Shown here piece after piece: positions 15,101 to 30,100 of a DNA stretch of 64,000 nt. The stretch's first letter is position 1. Every line of letters begins with the position of its first letter. This DNA comes from Lichenostomus cassidix. Lineage: Eukaryota; Chordata; Aves; Passeriformes; Meliphagidae. The notes below the pieces were generated by a model. That model did not search any database, was not told the DNA's origin, and saw only the letters and a list, made by a program, of their open reading frames with translations. The translations under genes and the position numbers were made by a program. The stretch is from assembly GCA_008360975.2 (NCBI GenBank), contig CM039182.1, positions 90,789,405 through 90,853,404 of the forward strand, read 5' to 3'.

Positions 15101-18100
15101 GAAAGCAGAATTCTTACTCAGAGAAAAATGAGGACAGTTTTAGGTCAGGAGGAAGGTTCATTTTGCTTTCCCATCCCCTGTGTCAAACCAGAGGCTGAGA
15201 AAGCAAGCAAAGGTGACTCATTTTGTTTCTACTCTTTTGGGTAAATGACTTGACTGGTGAGACACATTACAAGAACACAACAAAAGTAGCAGGATACATC
15301 ATGGGGTAAAACGGTTGCCCTGTTTTGAAAGCTGTTGAGACTGAAGTCATTGCCAAAGGCTAATAATTGAGAAATGAAGGCCTCTCTGTGACAGCCTGAA
15401 ATTTCTCTGGATTAATGATGTATCAAGAGAAAATACAATCCGGAGCTCTGAATGTCAGCAAATAATTGGTTTTGGTACCATCTGTCCGTAACCCAGTCTG
15501 TTGGGGTTGTAGCTCTGTGCAAATTCACTCCACAGTTTCTAAAAGGGAGCCACAAGAACTGATCAAAGGTAGCAAAGGCACCTGCCACTTTCCCGAAAGA
15601 GAATTTGCTTTTAATTACCTTCATTGTTTCCTAAAGTTTTTGTTCCTTTTCTCCACTGATAGTATCCCTATACCTGGATTTTCAAAGACTCACATGTCAT
15701 GGAGTTACTGGAGTACAATGTTATTCTAAAAGGAAAACCAAGCTGCACTGCTAGGACTAATAAATGTTTCTCTTTTTATTTCCCTTTTTCAATGCATACA
15801 AACTCTTTTTCTGACATATTCCCTCAGTCTCTTACAACTTAGGATATTGGTATTATTAGTTTCAGATTTGTTAAACTGATCTAGTATGTAACAACGCCCT
15901 AAATGACCAAATGCTGACTTAAGTTGACAAACAACAGAACTCATCTCATTCCCTTTTTTCTCCCCAGACATTGCAGGAAGTAATTACATAATCTATTTCA
16001 CTCCTTATACTTGCAACCATAATTTCATTTGCCATATTATATTGTATCTTCTGCCAAATTCTGTTGCTTCTTCCCTCAGAGAATATCTAAACTCTCCCTT
16101 CTTTTCTACTCTGATTAATGAAATTCTTGGTTATATGTTAGGGAGCATAACAATATTTTTTTTTATTATGGTATTTTAGACATTTTGGTTTGGGACTTTT
16201 TTCAGTTTATGCAAGCTTTCCTTTAAAAATTAAGCTTTCTTTACAGTTCACTCCAGCCATATCCATGCTTTCTAAGAGGTTCCAGAATAATGGAGTGACA
16301 GTTCAGATGAGAAACATATTTGGTACAGATTTTTTTCTTATTGTATTGATGTGGCCATACTCCTCACACATAAGCAGCACAAAAGATGTGGAACTGGGCA
16401 CTAATGGCAGAAAACAGAAATTCCCCTACAATAAAGAAAGAAATTAGTAACAACCATATCAATTTCTAAGATGTGAAGAATGAGACAAGTTCTAAAATGC
16501 AGAGAAAGAAATAAAGGGTAAATTCACTAGGCAAACCGAAGAAAGAAAGATTGAAAAATCAGGGACCAGAAGAAAAATTGACAAATTTCATAACACTGCT
16601 GAAGTAAAATCTGAAGTTGTAGTGCAGCTGAGACAGCCAAGGAGATATACAGAAGAATACATCACTAGCAACAACAAACTCTTGGAAAATGAACAGAGGA
16701 TATTCTCTAGATGGTCAGAGCAAAGGAATGACTACCATGTTACAGAAACCAAGCACAATTTTTGGATGTTTCTGTGGAAAAGTACCGTGTCATTCATCAG
16801 TAATGTGGACTGAAGAAAAAGCATGTAAATAGAGTTGTATGATTAATCAAAGTGAAATGTAATTCACAGATCAAGATGTACAGAGCCTGAGAAAACTAGA
16901 TATCCCCAGGAAGTACCTACAATTACTGAGCTCAGAAAGCATCTACAAGAAACACAGAAGGAGAAAGTAGATCTAATAGCACATCCTCTGTACAAACTGA
17001 AATCTCCTTAGTTGAATCATAAGAGGACAGCTGCCAAGCCAATTGAAGCAAAAGAAGTTTCCTTTGAAGCTCATAGAAGATGTAAGAGAAACGGTACAAA
17101 AGTAAAGAAATTTTAATTCTGAGCATCATTGTAATGATGATTGCTTATAAGAAAATAAAACCCCTCATGTGTGATTGGCAGATCATGAGTAAAGATAATA
17201 GTTTGTCACACTGCTTGATGATGAAAGAGCAATGAAAACAATTGCTGGTGATTTTTAATACAATCACATGGGAAAGTATGTATGATACCCAAATGCAGCA
17301 GTAAAATAGAGAGAGACAAGAGTGAAGGATGGAACATCCAAATAAACCCTTTCAAACCCTTTGCCCTTAACTTCAGCCCCCTGGCTCCATAAGTGGTTGT
17401 ATCCAAAGCCAAAACTTGAGGAAGTGACTGAAAAGGGAGGCTTCCCCTACGTGTGGTTTGTATGCATAACCTGAGTGAATAAACCAAGAAAGAAAGAAAG
17501 TGAATGAAACTAAGATTAAACAGTAGAAATGCCAGAGAAAAACAGTATTTGTTCAAACCATTTTGAAGTGAAATTTGGATTAAACAAGTGTGTATGTGTT
17601 TTACATAACTAAAAGGCAATGCACAGATTTCCCAGGGGTAAAACCTGGAGTTGAGGCTACCCTCTGGTTACAATATAAAGTGGAGTAAGTACTATTGATC
17701 TTTTCTAAGTATTACAAATTCCTCAGGAGGAAAAGGGTTGGCAGCTTAACAAGGGAATGAAGAAACACTCCTTTGGAGGAGTTAGCAAGTATATAGTGAA
17801 AACTTAGCTTAATAAACACAATTCAAATATGGCAAAAGCAGAGATGTTATACAGGCATTCAGTATTTTACTGCTACTGTAAATTAAAAAAAATTGAATTG
17901 AGATTAATGAAACTAGAAGAATCTAGTTCCATAAAAAGCCTTACTCTGATTGGGAGGATAAGGGAAGAGGACTGAGAACAATTTAGGGTGTAAGTGATAG
18001 TTGTTGATCCAATGTGCAAATTATTACATTTATTAAATTATTAATATTATCATTATACTTACTAGATTTAATTTTATTTTCTATTTATATTATTTATTTA

Positions 18101-21100
18101 CTATTAAATTATAATATGAAAAGTAGAAAACTGACTCCATTCTTAATCAAATTCTACAAATAAATTATTCATACACTATCACTGGGAATCACTCAACAAG
18201 ATAGTGACAAAAAGGAGAGACACAAGCAGGGATGGATGGAAAAATAACAACATGGAGACAGATGTTAGAAAACCTCACCAAAAAGAGTTGCAGACTGTAA
18301 GTAGCTTGACAACAGGGGAATGAAAAGAGAAGTTCTGAGTTGAATTATGACAGCAGAGAAGTGGCTATTTATACAAGACATATTAAATCTGAGATTACTA
18401 GTAGAAGAGAAGACAGGAAATATTGCCAGGGACCCAAGACTGTTAGTTGTTACTTAGGTGGATATTCTAAGTTGGCCAGAGAAGAAAATAAAGCATGCAT
18501 AACAAGTTGCAATATATACTGAGCATTTTACAATCTTGAACTACAACCGGGGGGGAAGGGGGGGGAAGAAGTACTATCAATGCAAGACAGAATTGGAAAT
18601 AATAAAATCATGGAGATGAGGGGTTTTCAACATTTACTGTTCATTAAACACTTGGCAAAGCAGCAGATCCTACTTATAAACTGATACAAGAGTCTCTGTG
18701 CTGGATTATTCCATTTAATGGGTCTGTTAATGAAAATACAAGGAAATATTGACATAGGTATCTCTTATGACTCAAACTCAGAAAAATCTGGAGCATGAAA
18801 AGGTCAGTGAGAAAATTCACTCTTCATCATGGTGGTGCCATAATGGGAGTAGGTAAATTGAATACTGTAACCACTGTAGGATCACCAGTCCTTCAGAAAG
18901 AGGCATCAGGTTCCTTCTGTAAGCTACTAAGGAAGGCAAGAACTTTCTGAAGCCTTTAATGGCTCTTCTGAGTTAAGGACTAATTAAGTGGATGGTGGCA
19001 TTGGAAATACATGTTTCTGATGTAGGAATATTTCAGATAATAAACCAAAACAGACTTATAAACCCCTATGCATATTTTTCAGAGCTTTTTAAAACACTTG
19101 CCAGTTAAATTTAAGAAGTACAATAAAACTCATAAAACACAAATGTACATACGTGCATACATAAAACATCTGCTTTATAATGTAGCACATACCTCATGAG
19201 GGTTATAATCTGCAGGTAGCTTCTCTAGCATCTCATCAGCAAGACGCTGCACCACTGCTTCCCGTGTTTCTCCTCCTCTAGTACTGCTGTCTTTGGGCTG
19301 AATGCTCACTATGGTACTAAATGTCTCATTAGCCAGGTTGGTCTGGTAAGTTATGTCTGCATTAGGGTGAAGTCCAAATACCTTAAAGTCAAAGGTAAAA
19401 AAATTGGGGGGTGAAAAAGTGATTTTTCTTCCAAAAGTATATATATGAAAGAATGCATAAAAATAGATAAACAAGGAAGAAAATTTTCAGTTCTATAAAA
19501 CAATAAGTATGAACAGGTCAGTGGAGGTACATCCATTTAACTGGCCAAGGACAAAAACCAAATTACACAAAACCATTAACATAGGCTGCATACACAAAAG
19601 TGGTTTCATTCATATCAGTGGGGGACTTTTTAACTGATCTGATTATCTTCACATGCATCATGCTGTGGAGTGCTATCAGGGGGTGACAACAGACTCCTTT
19701 CCATTGGTTCAGACCAGTGTTTGTTGGAAACATGTAATACATGGACATTGGCCCCTTACCACTAGCTCTGGGGCTCTATTGGTCTATTGCTGTTGTACCA
19801 GCTCAAGTAGATGCCCCTAATTATCAGACCAGTCAGCATTTCTAACATGTTTTTCTTTACTCAGTCTGTTAGGCTTATAAGGCATGGAGCATGGTGAATA
19901 AAATATTGTCCACATTTGAAGTATCTGAAGATGGTGATATATTTAGGATATTTTATGCTTTAGCTACTTTTGGTTGAAGTTTCCCCTTCCTTACTTCTCC
20001 TTCTCCTGAAACTGAATTATTTTATTTAAGGTACAGCTAGCACAGAATTACTGCAAAGCTGCCCTTTGTCTGAATGATAATAGCTTTTTCAGAAACTTCC
20101 ACTGAAATATCAGTAAGTCTATAATTGTCAGATTGACAATTGCAACTCTTCTCCAGGAGGAATTGTATGTACTGTGACTTATTTCACAAGCCCTCATTTA
20201 ATTATAGCTATTACATATCTCTTACAAACTTTGAACCACTGATCTTACAATGAGGAAGGCTTGCCCTCAAACTGAGCACAAAAGCAAAGCAATCTTCCAT
20301 TTCTCATTTTTCACATTTTTTCGTATATTCAGTTTTCATATTTTACATTAGAATCAGTATATTGCAAGAAGACACTTGTAGAAACCAGTATTTACATATT
20401 CTGAGAACAGAATAAAAAGGGCCATTTAATATTGTTATACTTGCAAATGTAGAAACTCAGAGACAAGGGATATAAGTGGCTGCAGTGGTGCCACAGCCAG
20501 CAAAGCTGCACTGATTTACAACTCTTGGGGATCTAACCCTTACAACAGCACAAAGAACACAGTACAGTCCTAATACCACATTTGAGAGACAGTGTGACTA
20601 TAATAGCATGCAATTAGATTCCAGATAGGATTTAAAGTTTTGCACATAGTGGTTTACTCAAACTGAATATTTAGAGCTGTAAAAAGCGAAAATACCAATG
20701 CACTTTATTACATTCATATTCGATATGGAAGGAAATACATTTTTGAAGATACACTCTTTTCTGCTTTTGCTCTTGCACAATGAGGGCTTATTTGTATGGT
20801 TTTGCTCGAGCAGATTTTGTGGCAATATTACAGCCCAAGTTAGCACCATGAAGAATATCTTCTATTATCTGTGAATGTAAATTGGAGTGCTAGTCCAAGG
20901 GCTAAATTAAACACTGGAGCAATATGAACAAAGATGGAAACATGGGAGATGTCGCTGTTGAGCAGCTAGCAGAGTAATGAATGCATCGGTTCTCGGTGGC
21001 AAGAAGGAATGACCTTTATTGTTTTGATTTCATCACATTTATAGAGTTCTCAAAAGTCACCCAGATTGGTCAGTCAGAAGCCTTCCCCCAGGCCTGATTG

Positions 21101-24100
21101 GCCAGGCCTGCACTGTCCAAGTTCTGGGACACTGTTCCAAAACATCCAAACTTTATCTTTATTTACAAAAACACAAGAAAACTTCCCATGGGAAAAACTG
21201 TGCTAGCCACAGGGAGACAGCTCTAGTCCTATGGTTTTATGCAAGTGATGTATGAAGAAGAAAGAAAAAAGAAACCAGTGGGGGTACCCGTTTTCTGAAT
21301 GTTCTGTATATTCATCAAGGAGTCAAATCTCTCGTTCTTTTTGATCCAAAGTCTCTGGGAATGTTGTTTAAAAAAAAATGTTGGATTCTGTCTTTCAGGA
21401 TTTTTTTGCCTTATGAATCCTCAAAACCAATTGCTAAAGCCATACACCCCTCTGAAATCACTCCCCTATCATCCACTCCTCAACCAGACGGGGAGAGATA
21501 TTATAACAAAAAGTCCATGGTCTGAGATAAGGACATGAAGAGATCAATCACCAGTTATCATCACAGACAAAACAGACTTGACTTGGGGAATTTAATTTAT
21601 TACCAATCAAACCAGAGTAGGATCATGAGAAATAAAAACAAATCCTAAAAACACCTTCCCTCCACCCCTCCCTTCTTCCCAGACTTAACTTTATTCCCAA
21701 ATTCTCTACTTCCTCCCACAGCAGCACAGGGAGACAGGGAATGGGGGACAGGATTTGTGGTCAGCTCACCACATACTGTCTCTGACTCTTTCCTCCTCAG
21801 GAGCAGGACTCCTCCCACTCTTCCCCTGCTCCAGGACAGAGTCCCTCCCACATAAGACAGTCCTCCATTAACTTCTCCAATGTGAGTCCTTCCCACAGGC
21901 TGCAGTTCCTGAAGTGGTCTGGTGTGGGTCCCTACCACAGGGTGCAGACCTTCAGGAACAGACTGCTTCAGCATGGAGCACCCATGGGGTCACAAGTTCA
22001 GCCAGCATATCTGCTCCAACATGGGCTCTTTTCCCCATGGGGCCACAGGTCCTGCAAGAACCTGTTCCAGCATGGATTTCCCACAGGGTCACAGCCTCCT
22101 TGAGGCATCCACCTGCTCCAGGGGGCGTCCTCCACGGACTGCAGGTGGATCTCTGCTCCATGGTGGGGACATCCATGGGCTGCCAGCACCACAGGCTCAG
22201 GGGAATCTCTCTCCTGCACCTGGAGCACCTCCTGTCCTTCCTTCTTTGATCTTGGTGACTGCAGAGTTGTTCCTCTCATATTCTCACTCCTCTCTCAGAC
22301 TGAAGATTCATGTGCAGATTTTTATCTTCCATAAATACATTATCCCAGAGGCACTGCCACCATTGCTGATGGGGTCAGCCTTGGCCATCAGTGCATCCAT
22401 CTTGGATCTGGTTGACTTTGACCCTGTTGCAAATGGGGCAAGCTTCTGGCAGGCTCTCACAGAAGTCACTCTGTAGCCCCCAGCTACTGAAACCTTTCCA
22501 TGCTAACCCAATACACCAAGTTCAATTGCCCTCCTCAGAAGACAGTGTTCATGCTTCTCAGAGGAAGAAATTTCATCAAAAGAGCAAGGATACAGCAAGC
22601 AGACCAATTCAGTCTTTCTTTCTTAACTAAGAATGGAAAAGGAATGAATCAAGGATACACTGTTTGGACTAGCACAGTATCCTTTGTCGAACTAAGAAGA
22701 TTGGGAGATTAAAAGGTTAAAGGTTTTCATGAGCAATTTTGACAGATTTTGGAATGACAGAAGAAAGCCATAGCTTTCTTCCTAGTAAGTGAAAATGTGA
22801 AGGACAAAAAGATGTTTGTATTCCTGGACTTGCTCCTATTTACATAAAAGCCAAAGGTAAAATTCCCCTATCTCAAACCATACATACAGATTTTTTACAG
22901 GCATCGAACCACTTTAAAAATGCATTGCAGCATTGTGAGATTGGTTCCCAAGTGCTTAAGAAAACAGATCCATGAAAGCAGCACCTGAAATCCGATAGAC
23001 CCAAGGTTCATACACTGATAGGAACCATGAGCTGGGCTCAAATGGATCCCACCGATGCATTACCATGTCTGCGTTTACTCTTGCATAGAAAAGGTGCATC
23101 ATTGCTGGCACAAATAGCTTTTCATTCTGCTTTCACTATCCTCAGAGATTCAGAACTTTCCAAGCTTATTTCATGACCTTGGAAACTTCTCGCCCTCCCA
23201 GCCAGCACATTATCAGTAAGTGAAAACCGGTTTTCTCTGTTCCGTTCCATCTATTTAATTTTAATAGAACTTATTTCCAATGGCATTTATCAACTTAATA
23301 GAAAAGAGACAAATATCCAGACCATTCTCTTCTGTTCCAGTTTTAACTAACTTCATCATGTGTGCCTCTACTGGAGAGAGCAGATAGTCACCATCCTCCA
23401 ATCACTGTGACCACTGTGGTATGCACACATTGGCTTATGTAATACTGGTTGCAACCAGGAGCTACTCTGCACCCTACCCCATAAATTCACAACATCCACA
23501 TCTTTCTGTTGTCAAAATGGAATAAACTCCCAATTATAACTTGCAAAATGAGACCACAGGGCTTTTTTACCTTCATTATTTCTCAGATTGCATGTCTACT
23601 CAATCCCATACAGAATTGTGAAACCACAATTCTGAGGGTCATCTAATCCAAATCACCTGCTCAGGCATGGTCAGCTAGACCAGGCTGTCCAGGACAGTGT
23701 CCAGCTGGGATTTCAATGTCTCATAATATCAAGACTCCACAACATCTCTGGGCAAACTCTTCCAGTGTTTTACCACCTTCACAACAAAAAGTGTTCTCAG
23801 ATGGAATTTCCTGCTATTTAATTTATGACCATTGCCTCTTGTTCTTTCACTGGATATTATCAAAAAGACTCTGGCTCCATCTTCACAGCAGTCCAACAAG
23901 TTTTTATACACATTGATAAGAGTGCTTAAACCTTGCTGTGTCAACCTTCCAGCAGATAATTGCAGTTGTTAAAGTCCTCCATGGGGACCAGGGCCTGTGA
24001 ATACAAGACTTTTTCCAATTGTTTGAAGAAGGCCTCATCCACCGCTTCCTGGTCAGCAGATCTATACTGAATGCCCACTATAATGGTCTGCCCACTAACC

Positions 24101-27100
24101 TTGACCCATACATACACAATTCTGAAAAAAAAACCCTTATTAAGTCATTCATCTGACAAAAACTCACTTTAATATATAAAAATATTTTACCTCTGGTGTA
24201 TCAATCACTGGCAATTGCTCTATGCACTGGAGATAGTCTTCCACTGTATTCCCTTTTGGAATAAGATAACCTTTGTAGAAACAAAATTTTTCACTGAACA
24301 TGTGCTCTCCAAACCACACTCTTGCATATGTATTCAGCAGTGCCTTGTCGAGGTCATCAGTTACACGGCCACCATACTGCACTTCTCCAAGCATGTAGCG
24401 AACACAGCTCCAGTTCACTCCATGTTTAATGTTCACATCATTCAAATGGTTCTGAATGAATTGCACACTGGCTGTGAAGTCTGCCTGATTAAATTCGTAA
24501 GGAATATTCCATCCCAATGGGCCAAACTTTCGTCTTTCCTGTAAATAGTTAAAGGTAAAAGACTGATTGATAGTAATTGTGGAGAAAACTTAAGTGCAGA
24601 AGAATACATTAAATATGTTAAGAATGCAGTAGTCCAGCTGGAACTTACATAAATTTGACACACACAAGGCCAAATGCTTGATCAATTATCTAGTAGATAA
24701 ATTTGTACAAACAAAGAATAGGAACATTAACATTTTCACAAAGAAAAAAGTCCTCTTTTAAAGTATTTTTTAAGCCTCTGACTCTAGAACTTTAGCTTTT
24801 GAATTTCATAAATTAAGCTACTGTGTGAGGTAAGGGTGTCCAAACTCATCAGCCATGATCACTGCATGTGGTCCTCCTATGGACTAGATATATTCCTATC
24901 TCTGCTGTCTCTGCATGCTGCAGATTCAAGTAGGAAAAACTGCTTCTCAGTGAATCATTTACAGACTCAGCTGGCAGTATATAGCTGTTAGGGCAATATC
25001 TGGTAATTGCAAATTTTTAATTTCCACCACGAAAGAAGTGACACCAAAGTGATGCAAAGAAGAACATACCACAGGCTTCCACTGGACCACAATATATCAG
25101 TGTGTGGATGCCACAGAGCTAAATTAACCAGGCTCCAAATATAAACTAAGGATACTGCAAAATCTATCGATAGGATGATGAAAAGTTGTGGTTAATCCAT
25201 AAAGCACTTTCTTTAATGGAACTCCTGAAAGTCAAGACCCAAAATCTACTTTCATTTCCTCCTACAGATTTCAGAGCTGAAAGGATTTATATTCACCCTC
25301 TTATACCTACTCATTGTGAATGCAGCAATTTAAGAGTATGGTTTTCCAAACCATAAGTTGTAAACTTCTTTAACATACTTTTATGATTTGAAATATTTTT
25401 AAAAGTTCAGTTAATTGAAAGACAGATCACACAGGCATTGCCCAAGATTTTAACAGAAGCATACTCTAATTGATCACTGCTTGATTGTCCATTTTTCCCT
25501 CTGAAATATCATCCCTTTTGGAGGTACAGCACCAACATGAGCAAAATTCTAACACAGTTCCAGTAATAGAGATATGTTGTTTTCTTTCCTATTATATTTG
25601 TGTTAATTTGCCAACATGAAACTTCCCTTAAAAAATGTTTTTCATTTAATAACAAGGTTCATTAATAAATGAAACATGGCTTTATGACAGAAGAAAAGAA
25701 ATGTATTTTTAAACCTGAACAGTTGTGTGAAGAAATGCTACGGCATATAGCAATGGTTTCCACTGAGGCATTTTGCTCACTTCTAGCAGATTCTGAGTAA
25801 CAGCCGAGTATGTCCGTTTTAAGCCAGCTTTCACACCTGGAAAGTAAGTATAAAAATGTAATACATTAGTAAAAAAAAATGTATGGAACCCCTAAGTCCA
25901 ACCTCTGTTAAGCAGAATTCTCTATTCCAATTTATAGTATCATCTTACTTAGACCTTAAATAATATCTTAGAATCAATTAACTGTTCAGTTGGTCATAGC
26001 AGGCAAACCTCAATAACATTTTGCTTCACATCAAATTCATCTCAAGAGTCTGGAAGGAATTAAAATTAAATAATCATATTCTAAATGTTCCAAGTAACAA
26101 CTGAAATATAAACATAATTACTGAGCAACTATACGACAATGAAAAAGACACCTAACATAATATGAAATATTGCACTGGGTATCCAAGAGTTTGTTTTTAT
26201 ATTTACTTACAAAATTGGATTTTAACTTTACTTAACATAATTTTGTTTAGATTTGATTCTTTTAAAAATCTCAAAATTCTGTAGGCAGGTTCTCCATCTG
26301 GCCTACAGGCACCAAGGTAACAAGATGAGAACCTAAATTCGTAGTGGAAATACTAATACTTTGGGAGGTTTGTTTGAGCACTGACATTTCATATCCCAGG
26401 AACAGCTGTAGGCAGTTGATACTGATATAGTCTTAGCTTCCACAGAATACATAAGTTTGACTACTCCCAGATGCTTTCAGGCAGTGCTACTCAAGCATCT
26501 TCTGCCTTGGGCAGACAACCCGAGCACAAGTTACTGACAAAAGGTCCCTCTTATGATAGCTTCCACCTAATCAGCTTCACACAGAACTAGAAGTGCAGAT
26601 TTCAAGTGCAGTGAATAGATTGTCCAAGTCATCCTACTTCCTGTGACACAATAAAAGCACTTTTGCTTTGTTTGTACTTCACAAAGATCTTGTATAACAA
26701 TATTCAAACAAACAGCTTTTCAAAATTTTGAAATGGTATCGTAAGAGAGCTCTAAAATCAAACTAAAGTGTCTTATCATATTGTGCTACCAATATGGTAG
26801 GACAATATTAGAAAACTAAACCTGTTATATTTCGTCTTGACCTAAATTATTACACTGGGCTTTTTTCCGCCACTAAATGCAAGTTGCAAATTTGCTATAA
26901 CTTGATTTCTAAAATAGCCTCTTGGAGCTATAGGTTGTCACCATTAGAAGGATTGGGAGGGGACCACTGTGCCATAAAAAGATGCTGAGCACTGAAGTAA
27001 AAAGGGAGAGAGAAGAGAAAAACTTAAGAAATTTTTAACAGACTGACTGCCTGTTCTTGAGATGGAGTATTAATGCTGAAACAGAATGTATTTCACAAGA

Positions 27101-30100
27101 TCAAATATTTGTAGATATCTTACTAATTTCAAAGGAAGTTAAACACTGAAATAAGAGGTTTACATGTCTGAAGCTTTAAATAGGACCTTGGATAAAAATT
27201 CTCAGCTCCTACTGACATCATCAATAGAAATCAGCAGCAACACATACATACAAATAAAGGACATATTTATTTTTTAATTTATATGCATTGATAAGATACC
27301 CCTTCTCTCCTCAACGTTAAATAATCATCTTGGCCTCTCCTAACATAGAATGTTCTCCAATCCCTTCAGCATCTTTATGGACTCTCACTGGACTCATTCC
27401 ATCCATATCTTTCTTGCACTTCTATTAACACAGAAATATGAGTCCAAACTGCCAATTGAGATGCAGATCTCACACTGTGCTTCTGCACACAGACTACTTA
27501 GGTTAGGAAAACTAGGGGCTTAGAGGCCCAGAAAACATGAGATGAACATCTGAATATGAGGAAACATCCTGGAAGTGAGGAAAGATTTGGATGTAGGGAT
27601 GTGCATGGAGACCCAGAACACCAGGGGATGCCCAGGGACCTACGTCAGTAATGTTCAAGATTGGTAGCTGCAAGTAGCTGCACAGTGAAACCAACACTAC
27701 TTTATGCCCAACCTTCCTGGACCAGAAGTGAACTCTCCAATGGGAAGTCATTCCTACCTTGAGGAGGTTCATTGGTAAATTTTATAGAGGACTGTAAAAG
27801 ACTAATAGGAAATTCTGGGTGAGCCTCTGTAGTGATCCAGGTTCTGAAATCTTCATTCACAGACTCTTTTGTTGTGATGGTGTCCATTAATTCATTTAGA
27901 AATTCCAAGCCCAGGTGGCAGTTCTGTAGAAGGAGCCATCCTCCATCTTGCATGCACTGATTTAACAGGTGCCTTGCATGAACTTCCTGGCCCTGACCCA
28001 TTGAAATGGCTCGACATGGAACGTTCTAAAAATAAAAAAAGAAAGTTTATTTTATAGGTAGTTCCTTAAAATTATACACAATGTATTTGTTCTGTAGATC
28101 CATGTGTAGTGACATTCTTCCACAACGAAAATCATAAATACCAATGAAGATTGATTATAGTAAAAACACAGTAAAAAAACCAAAATAAAAACAAGCAAAA
28201 CCCTTCAAGTTTCTGTTCCACCTGGTGTTGGAAGAAAACAACACCCACTGGAAAGAATATTTTTTTGCTGGTGTAACAAAGTACATGGGATAAGATATCT
28301 AAAACATTCTTCCATCCTTTTCCAAATAAACCAAAAGAAAAAGAGCCTGACCATTCTTTTTCCTATGATGTGGAATATCTTGAGATGGACACCTATTAGG
28401 GCTTCAAATAATAATTAATACAGAGAGTAAACCAAACAATGCTGGTGACTTTTTACTCTCTGAGCATATTTATTTCATTTAAAAGAGCACTGACAATGAA
28501 GCAGGTAGGACAGGAAAGACTGGTTCACATTTAAACATTCCTCAGGAAACATCCTGTATTGTTAAATGGCAGCTGTGGAGCTACTGATTCAAAGGATTCT
28601 AGTTTGGTGATCTGCCAGCTCTAGCAGATCTAGAGCCTATCTAGATTCAGAAGAGACAAAGCTTAAAAACGCAAACGTAAGAATTCTGGAATTTTCTGGT
28701 GTCTTCTCCAGAAGCTCTGGGAGAGTAAAGCCACTTGTTCAGAAAACCAGAAGATGATTAAAGCTCTCGCAAGGGGATCTGAAAAGATAAGAGGACCATA
28801 CAAATCTGAGATTAGGACCATACAAATCTGTCAGTAACATGCAGGCAGATCCTCCCTTGCTTATTGTTCTTGCTACTCTTCAATTGCTACTTTTTAATTG
28901 TCTGGCTCAGGTTGGCTGCCTGACTCCTGCCAGAGAAAACCACATTATCAAACCCACTTAAACATATTTTTCTGAACATATGTTGAGGGCAAAAGAATTG
29001 ATGAAAAGACTTTGTTTCATGGATAGTTTCATGTTCAAGGCCTAGAGCTGAGTATCCGTCATGCAGTGAGCAATGAGCTGCCTACAGATTTATGAATCTG
29101 GGCCTGTCTTCAGCTGGCTGAGAGCTACAAAGGTTAGTCTTGACCGATACAGCTACTCAGACTGTCTCACTGTGAAACAAAAAGGAAGGAAGACATCCAC
29201 TCCAAAACAGTGTGGAGGAGGCTGCCCTACTTTTGCAGACGAAGGTTAAGCATATGGACACAAACTGTGCTGGGTCATTCGGCCTTAGGGTCAGAGAATG
29301 GGCCCTGACCTGATTTTACAGAACAGTATAAATGCAGCTGCTATATATGATCCCCCATATCCTGGCAAGATTTGAGGAGATGAGAATGCCAAAGATAAGA
29401 AAGCAGTTAAATCCTACTCTCCTGTCAGTGAAACCTGAAACTGTATCTAAAAGAAGCAAAGATGAACAGCCTGTGAAGTTGGGTACATGCCAAAAAACCT
29501 TACTTTTTTCTAAGATGCATCTGAGTACAGCTAGCACTCCCACAAGTCAAAGACTATGAGTACCCCTGTATAAGAGTGCATAAATATTCAGCAGGTACAT
29601 TATTCCCTAATAAAGCATCTTCTCATATTTCGCTCTTCTCAGCAATGTTACCTCTCATATGTACAATCATTAAAGGTTATAGAAACATGGAGAGAAGGAA
29701 GAAATATTTTTCACTATGAATTGTCCTCATTTTACTCCTTCTGAAAGAACTCTGTCAAAATGTCTGCATATAGAACGTTTCTTTCAATAGTGAGTCATAT
29801 CAGCACATCCATGTCATCTTAATACATTGCCATCCAGATGAAAATGCTGGCATTTTTGTCACTACAGTGGCCCTGACAGTTCTATTGAAGGTTCTGTGCA
29901 TCATTCCCTAAAACTACCTCTACAATAAAAAAAAAAAAAAAAAACCAAAAACAAACAAACAAAAAAAATTTTATTTTAATGGAGTCAAAGTACTTGCAGA
30001 AGAAACTTCATTTTAATCCTGAAAGTTAAATTTTCACTCCATCTTAAAGTGAAAGTAAAGGGGGCAGAAATGCAAGTAGTTTTAAGATAGAGCTTGTTTG

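Larger units (their letters stand above)
11745..19192 (-). other. Intron 17
   Basis: 7,448 bases. Simple tracts only: T run plus G run at 14578-14607, a very AT-rich stretch at 18014-18118 and a G-rich tract at 18549-18568. No mobile element recognised. Confidence 0.84.
19382..24190 (-). other. Intron 16
   Basis: 4,809 bases and the richest intron in retroelements: two LTR-like segments (about 20946-21300 and 21430-22515) and an internally deleted CR1 (about 23590-24120), all in minus orientation, the same sense as the dynein gene. Confidence 0.88.

Noticed and set aside
17206..17619. A 137-residue minus-strand frame
   Set aside because: Lies within intron 17, resembles no protein I know and has no splice signals or repeat-gene context.
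21922..22476. A 184-residue open frame on the plus strand
   Set aside because: It lies inside the LTR, opposite to the LTR orientation, and has Ser/Pro-rich sequence produced by short repeats. No family resemblance.
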